In this document: positions 4,453 through 11,921 of the stretch, piece by piece | Position numbering within the stretch: position 1 is the first letter of the stretch | Layout: every line of letters begins with the position of its first letter | Virus record (IMG/VR): IMGVR_UViG_3300035698_004239 | Span: 1 to 20,796 of that record | DNA length: 20,796 nt | Direction: 5' to 3' (one strand) | DNA from: a virus | Program-made: the position numbers and the translations under genes | The notes under the pieces: generated by a model | Databases searched by the model: none | What the model was told of the DNA's origin: nothing | Seen by the model: the letters and a program-made list of their open reading frames with translations, nothing else

Positions 4453-6957
4453 ATGAGTATTGAACATTCTTTTGCGGGTTCAACGATTAGAAAACCCGGC
4501 ATGTATACTCGATCAAGGATTAAGCAAGTCGGAGGGTTCCCTCTGCTTGGTGCGAGTATCGTAGGTATTATTGGTGAAGCGGTCGGAGGTGCTCCCGGTT
4601 CAGACGCCGACGAAGGGGCTCAACTTTACAGCAGCACGGAGATGGCTGATTTGGCCGACAAGTATATCTCCGGGCCGATTGTAGAGGCAGCGAGGGCGTT
4701 AATTAGTCCGGGACGGGACAATCGTATTCCGGGCGGTGCCAATTACATCCGTATTTACAAAACGAACCAAAGCACACAGGCAACGGCGACAGTCGATACC
4801 ATTTCAGCCACATCTGCTGAACTGTTTGACCTTGAGTCGATCAATTATGGTGCTGATGAGAATCTGATTTATTATTATATTTCAGAGGGTACTGCGGTTG
4901 ACACCGATGCGGTTGTTACGAGTGGCGTTGTTACGTTCCCCGTCACATTAGTTGGTGCCGACACGTTGGTTGTAAGCGTCAATGGCACAGATTTTACCTA
5001 TACGGTTGCGGCTTCCGCTGGCGTAAAGGCTACCATTACGACGTTACTGGCAGCATTGAATACGGATGCTGAATGGGCGGCTTCTCGTCCCTGTACGTTT
5101 ACAGAGGGCACGGTTTCTAACACCATCGATATGACGATGGACAATACGAATGCGGCTCTCGAGGAGTATAACGAACTGAATGAGTATTCGATTTATAATC
5201 GTTTGGTTGGTTCTCCCACGACAACGAATCTTGCGTACAAGTGCAACTTTGTTGATGTGGTTGACTTCAATGGTGATGGCTCTGCTTCTGGTACGTTTAC
5301 GGTTGCGGCATCTACTGGCTTGACTGTTGGACAGTTCGTGACGATTGATGATGATGACAGTTCTGAAATTCGTTGTTTGGTCACGACTGTTTCTGGAGCG
5401 GCTCCGACTGTTACGATCACCGTTGATAATGGCAGCACGGATCTTTCTGGTTATACCACGCTACAGAATGCCAAGGTTTATATTTCTGGCTCGGTTGTGA
5501 GCCTGTCTACGTTAGCATTAACGACAGGGGCGGCTGGCCCGATCCGTGGGCATCGTGGATCAAGAATCGTTTCTGTCGGACGCAATGACAGTCTTGAAAC
5601 GCTTGACGAGAACGACGCCAACACGATGATGCGGATTTGGTATGTCGGTACGGGTACGAATTGTGTGATGAGCATCGCTGATGTTTCTACCGTTCGTACA
5701 TTAACCACTACGGTTACGGCTGGTGGTGCTGGCGAAGACCTTGATATCAATCTTGCAAACTATACGATTCAGGAACTTTGTGATTACGTTAACAACTTTG
5801 CCAGTGGCGTTTACATGGCATATCCTGTTTATGGAAATAAGGCTGGTCAGACCGCAGACGTTTTAGATTATTTGAATGGGATCAACATCATTACGTTGCC
5901 GTTAGATGTTAAGGCGATCAACTGGGAGATCTTGACCATTGTTAATAGTCAGTCAGAATTTATTAATTTTGACCTGAAGACGAATGCATATGGTGCTTTG
6001 GAAACAATCACTTCGACCCTGAAGGAATTTCTGACGGGTTCCGTTGCGGGTGCATCGACAAACTCTAATTTCCAGTCTGGGTTTGATGCGTTGCTCCAAG
6101 TCCGTTGTAACACCATCGTCCCGTTGGTTTCGGAAGATGCTACGGCTGACATTGTTCTTGGTCTTACCGACGCGACTTCGACGTACACGATTGATTCCAT
6201 CAATCTTATGTCTGACACGCATTGCCGAACGGCTTCAAATGTTAAGAATCGAAGCGAACGCAATTGCTACGTTTCGTATTTAAGCACTGACTTTGAAACG
6301 TGCAGGCAGAAAGCAGAAGACCTCAACTCTGAATATACTTCTTTCGTTATTCAGGAGTCGCAGGGGCTTGACGTCAATGGTGATACCGTGTGGCAACAGC
6401 CCTATATGTTGGCTTGTAAGTGCGCGGGTATGCAGGCGGGTTCTGAAGTTGGAACGCCAATTACATACAAGCAGCCGAACATCACTGGCATCCGTCATAG
6501 TGATTTTGATCCGTCTACCCAGTATGACAAAGCCATTCAGTCCGGCATTCTGTTTGTTGAGCAGCCAGACTTTGGTGGGTTCCGGGTCGTTGTCGGCAAT
6601 ACGACTTATGGCAAGGATGCCAATGGCGTGTTCAATCGCATTAGCACCTTTGAGGCGGGACAGTATGTCGCCTATAACATCCGTCAGCAGATCGAACAAA
6701 TCTATATTGGCCGGAAACTTGGCAATGCAGAGGCCGTCGGTGAGTCAATCAAAACGACGATCATCGCGATGATGACCCAATTCAGGGATGCTGAAATCAT
6801 TGTTGGTGACGATACCAATGATGGTCTTGGCTACAAGGGACTCTCGATCAGGGTTGAAGGCAACGTGATTTATATCGACATCACGATTACTCCGGTTCCG
6901 GGAATCGACTTTGTGTTTGGAACGATCACAATCGATACGGTAAAGACGATTGTATAA
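4453..6957 (+). CDS. Contractile tail sheath protein, with extra inserted domains
   Basis: The N-terminus (TIRKPGMYTRSRIKQV, then a GIIGEA segment) and the C-terminus (YNIRQQIEQIYIGRKLGNAEAVGES, then D.NDGLGYKGLSIRVEGNVIYIDITITPVPG) are characteristic of phage sheath proteins. The C-terminal domain and terminal arms form the contractile mesh around the tube. At 834 residues it is longer than many sheaths (T4 gp18 is 659 residues). The surplus lies in the middle: the sheath-like strand around residues 132-148 (SINYGADENLIYYYISE) is followed by a hook-IN-like insert (about 167-250) and a copy of the recurrent DDDT/QNA module (270-343). The sheath-like sequence resumes near 370. Such inserts would face outward. 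ATG 4453 has AAAGGAG 9 nt upstream; the tube gene follows after 27 nt. Confidence 0.9.
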   Translation: MSIEHSFAGSTIRKPGMYTRSRIKQVGGFPLLGASIVGIIGEAVGGAPGSDADEGAQLYSSTEMADLADKYISGPIVEAARALISPGRDNRIPGGANYIRIYKTNQSTQATATVDTISATSAELFDLESINYGADENLIYYYISEGTAVDTDAVVTSGVVTFPVTLVGADTLVVSVNGTDFTYTVAASAGVKATITTLLAALNTDAEWAASRPCTFTEGTVSNTIDMTMDNTNAALEEYNELNEYSIYNRLVGSPTTTNLAYKCNFVDVVDFNGDGSASGTFTVAASTGLTVGQFVTIDDDDSSEIRCLVTTVSGAAPTVTITVDNGSTDLSGYTTLQNAKVYISGSVVSLSTLALTTGAAGPIRGHRGSRIVSVGRNDSLETLDENDANTMMRIWYVGTGTNCVMSIADVSTVRTLTTTVTAGGAGEDLDINLANYTIQELCDYVNNFASGVYMAYPVYGNKAGQTADVLDYLNGINIITLPLDVKAINWEILTIVNSQSEFINFDLKTNAYGALETITSTLKEFLTGSVAGASTNSNFQSGFDALLQVRCNTIVPLVSEDATADIVLGLTDATSTYTIDSINLMSDTHCRTASNVKNRSERNCYVSYLSTDFETCRQKAEDLNSEYTSFVIQESQGLDVNGDTVWQQPYMLACKCAGMQAGSEVGTPITYKQPNITGIRHSDFDPSTQYDKAIQSGILFVEQPDFGGFRVVVGNTTYGKDANGVFNRISTFEAGQYVAYNIRQQIEQIYIGRKLGNAEAVGESIKTTIIAMMTQFRDAEIIVGDDTNDGLGYKGLSIRVEGNVIYIDITITPVPGIDFVFGTITIDTVKTIV
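4951..5202 (+). repeat. Hook-IN-like inserted domain in the sheath
   Basis: Encodes sheath residues 167-250: VGADTLVVSVNGTDFTYTV, a helical TITTLLAALNTDAEW, then strands with TFTEGTVSNTIDMTMDN. The strand-helix-strand pattern (display a variable, two strands, then A..AA.LN/IN helix) resembles hook-IN/flagellin-like beta domains and the three copies in the 1404-aa baseplate protein. Similarity is by pattern only. Confidence 0.4.
5260..5481 (+). repeat. Recurrent DDDT/QNA module, sheath copy
   Basis: Encodes sheath residues 270-343. Key blocks in order: NGDGSASGTFTV, TGLTVGQFVTIDDDDS, VSGAAPTVTITV and DLSGYTTLQNAKVY. The same blocks in the same order occur in the 566-aa protein and repeatedly in the 1404-aa baseplate protein. 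Predicted all-beta from alternating hydrophobic patterns. DNA identity between copies is visibly low, so the copies are old or laterally acquired. Confidence 0.75.
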
Positions 6958-6984
6958 TTATAAGATAGGAAAGGAGAAATAAAA

Positions 6985-7404
6985 ATGGCTTCTAATGTCC
7001 CTTCGGGATCAAGAATTGCTTTTAAGATTGACGGTAACAAAGTCGGCTATGCCACTGGCATTTCATATGATGTGACCTATGGTACTGTTCCGGTTCAGGT
7101 GCTTGATCAGCCTGATGTCTTGGAGCATGTCGAGACTGGTTATGATGTTGGTTTTTCAGCGACCAAGTTTCGGGTTGTTTCATCTTCGTTGAAGGCTTTG
7201 GGTATCGAACCTACTTTAGATGGTTTGCTTACCAGAGCAGAACTCGTTGCTGAAGTTTATGATCGGGTCAGTGGTAAAACACTTTCGCGTTTTGAGGGTG
7301 TTAAACTTTCTGGAACTTCAGGCAATGTGAATGCTCGCGATGTATTCAACGAAACCCTGACGTTCGTTGCTCGTAAAATGACGGACGAATCTGAATTTGC
7401 ATAA
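6985..7404 (+). CDS. Tail tube protein
   Basis: 139 residues, all-beta in character, immediately downstream of the sheath, which is where the tube gene lies in almost all contractile tails. Motifs such as GSRIAFKIDGNKVGYATGIS, VPVQVLDQPDVLEHV and the late TLTFVARKM fit the tube family of large myophages, whose subunits stack as hexameric rings around the tape measure. ATG 6985 has AAAGGAG upstream with an 8-9 nt spacer. A stable hairpin follows the stop codon (7417-7441). The assignment rests on position, size and general pattern. Confidence 0.8.
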   Translation: MASNVPSGSRIAFKIDGNKVGYATGISYDVTYGTVPVQVLDQPDVLEHVETGYDVGFSATKFRVVSSSLKALGIEPTLDGLLTRAELVAEVYDRVSGKTLSRFEGVKLSGTSGNVNARDVFNETLTFVARKMTDESEFA

Positions 7405-7416
7405 GACTTACGGGAA

Positions 7417-7441
7417 TGGGGGCAGGCATTGTCTGCCCCCA
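7417..7441 (+). terminator. Strong hairpin after the tube gene, without T-run
   Basis: TGGGGGCAG (7417-7425) pairs perfectly with CTGCCCCCA (7433-7441) around a 7-nt loop. No T tract follows directly, so it is not a standard intrinsic terminator. It could be a leaky terminator or protect the 3' end of the abundant sheath-tube message, letting tube be made in excess of the chaperone and tape-measure genes. Confidence 0.5.
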
Positions 7442-7447
7442 ATCCAA

Positions 7448-7475
7448 ATTATAAAAAAAATAAAAATATAATAAA
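7448..7475 (+). promoter_or_regulatory. AT-rich promoter-like block before chaperone genes
   Basis: The stretch ATTATAAAAAAAATAAAAATATAATAAAGG resembles the block after the terminator at 3037-3067 (TATAAAAAAA, then TAAAAT/TAAAAA and TATAAT). The TATAAT at 7467-7472 is very close to the ATG at 7487, so if it is a promoter the start may use the upstream TATAAAA element instead. It may equally be an unstructured ribosome-access leader. Confidence 0.25.
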
Positions 7476-7486
7476 GGAGAATTAAA

Positions 7487-7870
7487 ATGGATTTTACTGG
7501 ACTCCCTTCGATGGAATTTTCTTTTACCCTTTCTGTAAAAGGATCAGAAACAAATAAATTATATGAGGGCAACTTTGTATATTGCCGTTTGAATTACCGT
7601 GCCAAAGCAGAGGCAGCAAAACTGACCTCTCAATTGAGTGGCGATCTAGAGAACATTGATTCGTCCATTCGCTTCATGAATAGTATCCTTGGTGTTTTAC
7701 GTTTCGGCCTCACAGATTCCCCAAAGTGGTGGGGAGATAGTGCTTTCGGTTTAGATCTTTATGATGACAATGTTGTTATAGAAATCTATAAGAAGGTTGA
7801 TGAGTTTGAGAAGAATTGGTCAAGGGAAGTAAACAAAAGTCCGTCAAAACCAAAACAGAAAGATGAGTAG
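7487..7870 (+). CDS. Putative tail assembly chaperone (first of pair)
   Basis: The gene lies between tube and tape measure, the invariant place of the tail assembly chaperones (lambda gpG/gpGT position). ATG 7487 follows AAAGGAGAATTAAA. The 127-aa product begins with beta-like strands (FSFTLSVKG, LYEGNFVYCRLNYRAK) and continues with helices, then a Lys/Ser-rich tail. Its stop TAG 7868-7870 overlaps the next ATG at 7863 by 8 nt. Tail chaperones bind the tape measure and recruit tube subunits. No direct family motif is seen; the call rests on position, size and the paired overlap. Confidence 0.6.
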   Translation: MDFTGLPSMEFSFTLSVKGSETNKLYEGNFVYCRLNYRAKAEAAKLTSQLSGDLENIDSSIRFMNSILGVLRFGLTDSPKWWGDSAFGLDLYDDNVVIEIYKKVDEFEKNWSREVNKSPSKPKQKDE

Positions 7871-8240
7871 CACAAGCAATTTAGAAAAGATTGCGTTTAA
7901 GAACTTATATGAACTAGAAACGGAAGATGATGTATTCCGTTATCTCCGTATCTGGTGGTCTAGTTATTATAAAAGACCAAGCAAAGATCCTTTGTTAAAG
8001 GAGTATACCTTTGAAGAGTTGTTGTTGGAATTCTTTGAGCAGAATTTAAAGAATAATAAAGAGAGGTTTCAAGAAATAAAGGATGAATGGTTTGAGCAGT
8101 GCTTGAGCGATGAAGAATGGCTGAAAAAAGAGGAGGAAAAGATTGGGGCTAAAATTGTAAAGGCAGAGGGCAGTGGCGAGACCAAGAAGTCCACGATGAT
8201 TATGGTGGCCTTACTGAAAAGGTTAAATAGATATGGCTAA
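7863..8240 (+). CDS. Putative tail assembly chaperone (second of pair)
   Basis: The 125-aa product is highly helical and acidic in its first two thirds (FEELLLEFFEQNLKNNKERF, WFEQCLSDEEWLKKEEEK) and basic at the end. It overlaps the previous gene by 8 nt (ATGAGTAG) and the tape measure gene by 8 nt (ATGGCTAA), with no strong ribosome site of its own. Its expression therefore probably depends on coupling, or on a +1/-2 frameshift from the upstream gene; frame 0 is open from 7833. No clear slippery heptamer is seen. The assignment is by position and architecture. Confidence 0.55.
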   Translation: MSSTSNLEKIAFKNLYELETEDDVFRYLRIWWSSYYKRPSKDPLLKEYTFEELLLEFFEQNLKNNKERFQEIKDEWFEQCLSDEEWLKKEEEKIGAKIVKAEGSGETKKSTMIMVALLKRLNRYG

Positions 8241-10452
8241 TAAAAAACATGTGCTTAAAATTTCTGGTGACTTTAAGGAATTAGAAAAAAGTTTCAGCAA
8301 GGTAAAGCGAGAACTAAAGGGGCTTGGCAAAGAAGGTATCGATCTTAAACTTTCCCCAGATGCAAAGAAACTTATTTCTAGAGAGCAAGCCTCCCTTGTC
8401 AAAGACCTGTCCAAAGAAATTAAAGTAGCAGAGCAAGAGGTCAATAAACTCGCCAAGGCATATGAAAAAACGGGCCTTGGCCTTGATAAATTTAATCGTG
8501 CAGTAAGGCAGCATTCTCAACTATCCAGACAAGCCAAACAAATGAGCAGCGGCTTGTCCGGTGCTGCTCCCGGGGCTACTCCCGGTGGTACAGGCAGCGG
8601 CATGGCTGGTGTGTTGGGGGCATTGGGACTTGGTGGTTTGGCTAGAATGCTCACTCCGGTTGGTGCAATTGCGGGTATGGCTATGGGCGCACATTATATC
8701 TATGGTCGTTCTCAAAAATATGTGAATCCGGGATTAATTTATAACAGTATGGGATACAGCCGGAAACAAGTCCGTAGAGGCGTAATCGAACCCGGAGTGC
8801 AACAAGGATACAACCGCGACGAAGCAATGGACATGGGAATTAATTGGTCAAGGGCGACTGGCGGTATCGGCGGTATTGGTTTGGGGATGCAGGCAAGCAG
8901 GGCTTTTGGGCTGGACTTCGGACAAGTCGCCGGGATTGGAGAAACGGCTCGTCGTGGTGGTCAGAGTGGGAATCAACGTAAGTCATTTATAGATATGTTA
9001 GCGGCTGGTGTGGCAAGCGGGGTTGGGATTGCTCGTTTACCTGAATATTTGCAAGCACAGTCTGCTATGTTAAGTGGCTTTTTACAAAGTGGGCCTACCG
9101 ATCTTGGGTTCTTATCTTCGCTACTTTCTACAGCAACAAATAAGGGTGGAACTTTTGCCCGAAATAATCCCAACGCAACGGCCAGTGTAATGCAGAAACT
9201 TAATGCTGGGTATATGTCTCAAGGCCGTGGTGGGAATATGTGGGGACTTATGGCCCCAGAAGTAATAAGACAGTTCCCGAATGCCCGTGGAGCATATGAC
9301 ATTCAAACAATTACTGCTGCTGGGATGGGCGGGATCGGCGGGTCAGATTTGGCAGATATGAATTTGCCCCCTTCGGTTTTGGCTCGCTATAAAAGGCTTG
9401 GACTGACTGGGGCCAATGTCGGTGATAAAAACATGCAAGTTCTTTACAATAGCGTTATCGGCAACAACAGGGGAGACCCAACACAAATTGGGGGGGCGAT
9501 TGCATCGATGATGCCCGGTTCTTCATTGGGTGAGCAGAATCAGGCAATGGGTTTTTTGCAAACTTGGAATCAAAATAAAGGTACGCCCGTAGGAGACGAG
9601 GCTCGTCAAAATTTTTTGAAGTCACTAGAAGATAAAAGTAAAACTGTTATGAAGAGCATGGATGGATATTTGAAAAGTATCGATGCCAATATTGAAAAAC
9701 TTAAAGACCAGTGGACGATAGAGGGTATCGTCTTCAATGTATTCGGCATTAAGGCCGTGGAGAATGCCCAAGACCTAATGCATGGTGGAAGTTCATCCTC
9801 TTCAACAACTGGTTTCGGTGAGGTGAAGGGGAAGTGGGGCGACAAGGGCGGCAGAAGGGGATATGCAACGGATAGGCACAATAATCCAACGGCCATGTCT
9901 GTAAGAGTGGCCAAGCAAGGTGGTCTAATTGAGGGCAAAGATTATGTTGTTGGAGATTCTTTCGATGGTGGGAAAGAAAACTGGGCAAGATTATTAGGAG
10001 ACCCATATGAAAAGACAAGAAAGGTAATTGACGAGATAGGCTTTTACACACAGGGGGGGAAACCACGCTGGGACTATATAGCAATGTCCAAGGCAGAATG
10101 GGACTCAAGGGGTAAAGAAGGACAAGACGCGACCATAGAGGGGATGAATCGTCATGAGGGTGGGTCTGGGTCATTAAGTAGGGCAAATGTAAATGGCTCT
10201 CCTTCTACCAATTTTGGTGGGATCGTAAAGCAATATAATGGTGATGCTTCTGCGGGGAATTCCATAGTGCCGGGAGGAGTAAGTTCTATGACCGCCAACC
10301 CCGGCACGGTAATGCTAGACTTTGCGGGAGAAGCCGTTACATGGTTTCGGCGTCTAGTAGACAAACAAGAGGAAACGAAACAAGAAATCGCAAGGACAAA
10401 GCCGGGAACTGGTGCGCCAGATAATTTGCATCAACTCAATAAGGAAATTTAA
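8233..10452 (+). CDS. Tail tape measure protein with C-terminal RHNNP domain
   Basis: 739 residues in the tape-measure position. The N-terminus (about 10-105) is a charged coiled coil. A Gly/Ala-rich linker then leads to a hydrophobic stretch at 122-158 (MAGVLGALGLGGLARMLTPV..AIAGMAMGAHYIYG), typical of tape measures that reach the inner membrane during DNA entry. The middle is Gly-rich. Residues about 540-625 form a distinct domain beginning YATDRHNNPTAM and continuing VVGDSF, ARLLGDPYEK, GGKPRWDYIAMSKAEW, reminiscent of phage RNNNP-type domains associated with peptidoglycan hydrolysis. By the 1.5 A per residue rule the tail would be about 110 nm. Its start overlaps the preceding stop. Confidence 0.85.
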   Translation: MANKKHVLKISGDFKELEKSFSKVKRELKGLGKEGIDLKLSPDAKKLISREQASLVKDLSKEIKVAEQEVNKLAKAYEKTGLGLDKFNRAVRQHSQLSRQAKQMSSGLSGAAPGATPGGTGSGMAGVLGALGLGGLARMLTPVGAIAGMAMGAHYIYGRSQKYVNPGLIYNSMGYSRKQVRRGVIEPGVQQGYNRDEAMDMGINWSRATGGIGGIGLGMQASRAFGLDFGQVAGIGETARRGGQSGNQRKSFIDMLAAGVASGVGIARLPEYLQAQSAMLSGFLQSGPTDLGFLSSLLSTATNKGGTFARNNPNATASVMQKLNAGYMSQGRGGNMWGLMAPEVIRQFPNARGAYDIQTITAAGMGGIGGSDLADMNLPPSVLARYKRLGLTGANVGDKNMQVLYNSVIGNNRGDPTQIGGAIASMMPGSSLGEQNQAMGFLQTWNQNKGTPVGDEARQNFLKSLEDKSKTVMKSMDGYLKSIDANIEKLKDQWTIEGIVFNVFGIKAVENAQDLMHGGSSSSSTTGFGEVKGKWGDKGGRRGYATDRHNNPTAMSVRVAKQGGLIEGKDYVVGDSFDGGKENWARLLGDPYEKTRKVIDEIGFYTQGGKPRWDYIAMSKAEWDSRGKEGQDATIEGMNRHEGGSGSLSRANVNGSPSTNFGGIVKQYNGDASAGNSIVPGGVSSMTANPGTVMLDFAGEAVTWFRRLVDKQEETKQEIARTKPGTGAPDNLHQLNKEI

Positions 10453-11921
10453 TGAAGCGAACGATACGTTCAAGAAAAACTAGATGCTTTATGGACGTTT
10501 TCCACTTCACAGACCAAAGCGTGTCTGGTGGGGGTTTAGACACACAAAAGCATCAACTCTATGACCACATTGTTTCTTTCTCCTATTCCAAAAGCATCGC
10601 TAGTCCCTCTGGATCTTTCCAGTGTAAAATTTTGCCAGTTAAAGACTATTCTAAATTTATTTCTCCCGGTGATTGGGTACAGATTTATTTAACGACTGAC
10701 ACAGATAAAAAACACAAACGAGTCATCGGGAATGTTGATCGTGTAGCACTAGAAACGGTAGTCAGCGCAGACGGAATGTCTGAAACATTTTTTGTTATTT
10801 CTGGAAGGGACTTCGGGAAAATTTTTCAAGACACAATGATTTGGTTCAATCCCTATAAGATAGGTGGCATGCAGTTCACGATTTTAGATAAGGTGAACAA
10901 GTTGGGTGGGCCTTCAAACGTCTTAATCAAAAACCTCATCGATCTGTTTTTAAACGACACGACCACAATCCCCAATTGCTCTACGAGTTTGAATTATTGG
11001 TACGTCGGATACAAGTTGGCTAAAGAACTGGGATCTCACGGCCATCCGCAATTCGCAGATTTTTTAAATTTAGATGATTTAAAGGTTGCCCAACCGGGGT
11101 ATAAATTAATCCCCACCATGAACACCCAAGGCAATTTGTGGGAGTTACTGACAACCATTAGTAACGAAGTCATTAATTCTATGTATGCAGAACTTTATGA
11201 AAACGAGGAGGGGATCACGCTGCCAAAACTTTTCTTTGGGGTTCGTCCATATACATTCAGGACATATAGTTCTAAAAAGGTGCCCGTTCGGTATTTTTTA
11301 GACCTACCCGAAGTCGCTATAAGTTCCGACAGCATTATTCGATCTTCAACTGGAATCAATGACCATGACCGATTCAACATGTTCTTTTTGAGACTAAAGG
11401 AAGAGCCAATTTTTAAAGCGACAGAGGCTCGTCTTTTTTCAAATCCCGCACTTGTGATGAACAAAGAAAGCATCAAGAGAAATGGGTTAAGGTTGTTCCA
11501 ACGGACAGTCGATTATGGCTCTATAGGGCAGAATGGGACTATTGATTTGGACATATACGAATCCTATCTCGATTTGGTTACTCAATGGTATAAGGGGAAT
11601 CATTTGTTAGAAAATGGTACGTTCTCAATTGTAGGAAGCCCCGACGTAAGAATCGGGAAGCGTCTTGTGATCACGGACAGCGATGTCTATCCCAATCGAC
11701 AATTTTTAATCGAGTCTTATACCGATGAATGGAACTACCAAGACATTTGGAGACAAACAATAGGGGTTACAAGGGGAATCGTTGTAGAAGACGGGGCAGA
11801 AAAATATGCGTATGAGGGATCAGAAAGTCTGTTCAATATTTCTGCAATTTCTGACGTCAAGAACACCCCGACAATGGACTTTGCCAACAATGCCGATGCT
11901 CTGGGGGGAGAACTTGCATAA
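10452..11921 (+). CDS. Baseplate hub protein (gp27/gpD-like role)
   Basis: Directly after the tape measure and before the spike, the usual place for the trimeric hub. The N-terminus has the beta-barrel pattern of hub proteins: IVSFSYSKSIASPSGSFQCKILP, SPGDWVQIYL, KRVIGNVDRV and a following FVISGRDFGKIFQD. A later segment (LENGTFSIVGSPDVRIGKRLVI ... RQFLIESYTDEW) fits the second barrel seen in gpD/gp27 proteins. The start at 10452 overlaps the tape-measure stop by one base and has AAGGA upstream. ATG 10491, which would drop a 13-residue basic N-terminus, is an alternative. The stop overlaps the ATG of the spike gene. Confidence 0.7.
   Translation: MKRTIRSRKTRCFMDVFHFTDQSVSGGGLDTQKHQLYDHIVSFSYSKSIASPSGSFQCKILPVKDYSKFISPGDWVQIYLTTDTDKKHKRVIGNVDRVALETVVSADGMSETFFVISGRDFGKIFQDTMIWFNPYKIGGMQFTILDKVNKLGGPSNVLIKNLIDLFLNDTTTIPNCSTSLNYWYVGYKLAKELGSHGHPQFADFLNLDDLKVAQPGYKLIPTMNTQGNLWELLTTISNEVINSMYAELYENEEGITLPKLFFGVRPYTFRTYSSKKVPVRYFLDLPEVAISSDSIIRSSTGINDHDRFNMFFLRLKEEPIFKATEARLFSNPALVMNKESIKRNGLRLFQRTVDYGSIGQNGTIDLDIYESYLDLVTQWYKGNHLLENGTFSIVGSPDVRIGKRLVITDSDVYPNRQFLIESYTDEWNYQDIWRQTIGVTRGIVVEDGAEKYAYEGSESLFNISAISDVKNTPTMDFANNADALGGELA

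Noticed and set aside
4951-5481. CRISPR or DNA-level tandem repeats suggested by repeated protein blocks
   Set aside because: Similarity is at protein level only; the DNA of the copies has diverged and there are no spaced short identical repeats.
5193-6699. Long open frames on both strands within the sheath gene, including 104- and 139-codon frames on the minus strand and a 159-codon frame on the plus strand
   Set aside because: They lie wholly inside a confidently recognised sheath frame, have no ribosome sites and give low-complexity Ser/Arg-rich products typical of shadow frames.
6951-6975. TATAATTATA palindrome between sheath and tube as a promoter
   Set aside because: It is partly in the sheath stop region, lies about 30 nt before the tube start and has no -35; it is probably just AT-rich spacer.
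9606-10186. Minus-strand frames of 110 and 145 codons inside the tape measure gene
   Set aside because: Pro/Leu/His-rich translations opposite a Gly-rich coding sequence, without ribosome sites; the tape measure frame explains the DNA.
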